From the NCBI GenBank assembly GCA_002937525.1, contig PTKA01000062.1, positions 1 to 7,213 of the forward strand: a stretch of DNA of 7,213 nt, given 5' to 3'. A model generated the notes under the pieces. That model was not told the origin of the DNA, made no database searches, and saw only the letters and a list, made by a program, of their open reading frames with translations. The position numbers and the translations under genes were made by a program. This DNA is from Alphaproteobacteria bacterium MarineAlpha10_Bin3 (GTDB taxonomy: Bacteria; Pseudomonadota; Alphaproteobacteria; UBA8366; GCA-2717185). Positions 6,537 through 7,213 of the stretch are shown here, in pieces; position 1 is the first letter of the stretch, and each line of letters begins with the position of its first letter.

Positions 6537-7213
6537 ATGACCCGGAACCTCCTGGCCGAGGAAACCAGCCCCTATCTGCTGCAACACAAGGATAATCCGG
6601 TGCATTGGCGGCCGTGGGGCGAGGACGCCTTGCAACTGGCCCGCGATACCGGCAAACCGATACTGCTGTCGATTGGCTACGCCGCCTGCCATTGGTGCCA
6701 TGTGATGGCGCATGAAAGCTTCGAGGACGAGGCAATCGCCGGCCTCATGAACGCGCTTTTCGTCAATATCAAGGTCGATCGCGAAGAGCGACCCGATATC
6801 GACGTGATCTATCAGGCAGCGTTGCAAATGCTGGGCGAGCAGGGCGGCTGGCCTTTGACGATGTTTTTGAATGCCGACGGCGAACCGTTCTGGGGCGGCA
6901 CCTATTTTCCGGCGACGCCGAAGTTCGGCCGGCCGGGATTTAGCGAAGTGCTAAAAGGCATCGCGGCCGTCCACAAGGACGATCCGGCGCGCGTGAAAGC
7001 CAACGCCGAGGCGCTGTGCAAGGGGCTCCAGAGCCTGGCCCAGTCGGAATCGGGCGGCGAAATCACCGTGGCGCGCATGAACGCCGTCGCCGAACGGCTG
7101 GTCCGGGAAATCGATCCCGTTCATGGCGGCGTCGGCGGCGCGCCGAAATTTCCGCAACCCTCGTTTCTGGATCAATTATGGCGGGCCTGGAAACGCACCA
7201 ACCAGCGCACCTA
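6537..7213 (+). CDS. DUF255 / YyaL-type thioredoxin-domain protein, 5' part (3' end cut by window edge)
   Basis: The frame runs from the ATG at 6537 to the right edge without a stop, giving 225 residues of a family whose members are usually about 600-700 residues. The start [24 protein letters not shown] is the hallmark of the DUF255 (YyaL, SPATA20-like) family. It continues as a thioredoxin fold with the redox motif CHWCHVM (residues 53-59, a CxxC pair at 53 and 56), [14 protein letters not shown] (76-89), [10 protein letters not shown] (102-111) and FWGGTYFPA, then [12 protein letters not shown], which begins the segment linking to the C-terminal (alpha/alpha)6-barrel-like domain. There is no signal peptide, so it is probably cytoplasmic. 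The biochemical role of the family is not established; the CxxC suggests redox or disulfide chemistry. It is transcribed divergently from mnmE and has its own ribosome binding site, so it is not part of the mnm-par operon. Confidence 0.94.
   Translation, partial: MTRNLLAEETSPYLLQHKDNPVHWRPWGEDALQLARDTGKPILLSIGYAACHWCHVMAHESFEDEAIAGLMNALFVNIKVDREERPDIDVIYQAALQMLGEQGGWPLTMFLNADGEPFWGGTYFPATPKFGRPGFSEVLKGIAAVHKDDPARVKANAEALCKGLQSLAQSESGGEITVARMNAVAERLVREIDPVHGGVGGAPKFPQPSFLDQLWRAWKRTNQRT

Noticed and set aside
6438..6827. A 129-codon minus-strand open frame opposite the start of the DUF255 gene
   Set aside because: The + strand DUF255 sequence is unmistakable here and has its own ribosome binding site; the minus frame is its shadow.

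Overview
The window suggests an alphaproteobacterial chromosome. It is GC-rich, its proteins are typical of that class, and the order mnmE-mnmG-rsmG-parA-parB with holA converging on parB is the conserved alphaproteobacterial arrangement, as in Caulobacter and, from memory, the Rhodospirillales. Genus cannot be fixed from this sequence. Such clusters usually lie near the replication origin. No origin is visible here.

Layout from left to right: (1) The 3' part of holA (DNA polymerase III delta subunit) on the + strand, cut by the left edge. (2) A minus-strand block occupying most of the window, transcribed right to left: mnmE, mnmG, rsmG, parA, parB. Gene junctions from mnmG to parB overlap by 14, 17 and 1 bases, so these four look like one tightly coupled unit. 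mnmE is separated from mnmG by a 92-base gap. (3) A roughly 210-base divergent intergenic region. (4) The 5' part of a DUF255 / YyaL-type thioredoxin-domain gene on the + strand, running off the right edge.

The most informative non-coding signals are two perfect 16-bp palindromes TGTTTCACGTGAAACA, the canonical parS site bound by ParB. One is in the mnmE-mnmG gap. The other is embedded in the 5' coding part of rsmG, where it encodes Val-Ser-Arg-Glu-Thr. The window therefore holds a complete chromosome partition module (ParA, ParB and two centromere sites) interleaved with tRNA wobble-modification genes (MnmE and MnmG act as one complex on U34) and a 16S rRNA methyltransferase (RsmG).

All complete genes look intact, with their key motifs present. 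I see no mobile element, CRISPR array, tRNA or rRNA. I also see no convincing undescribed system: this is a conserved housekeeping region. The points worth checking are the paired parS sites, a promoter-like sequence so close to the mnmG start that the transcript could be leaderless, and the uncertain mnmE start.
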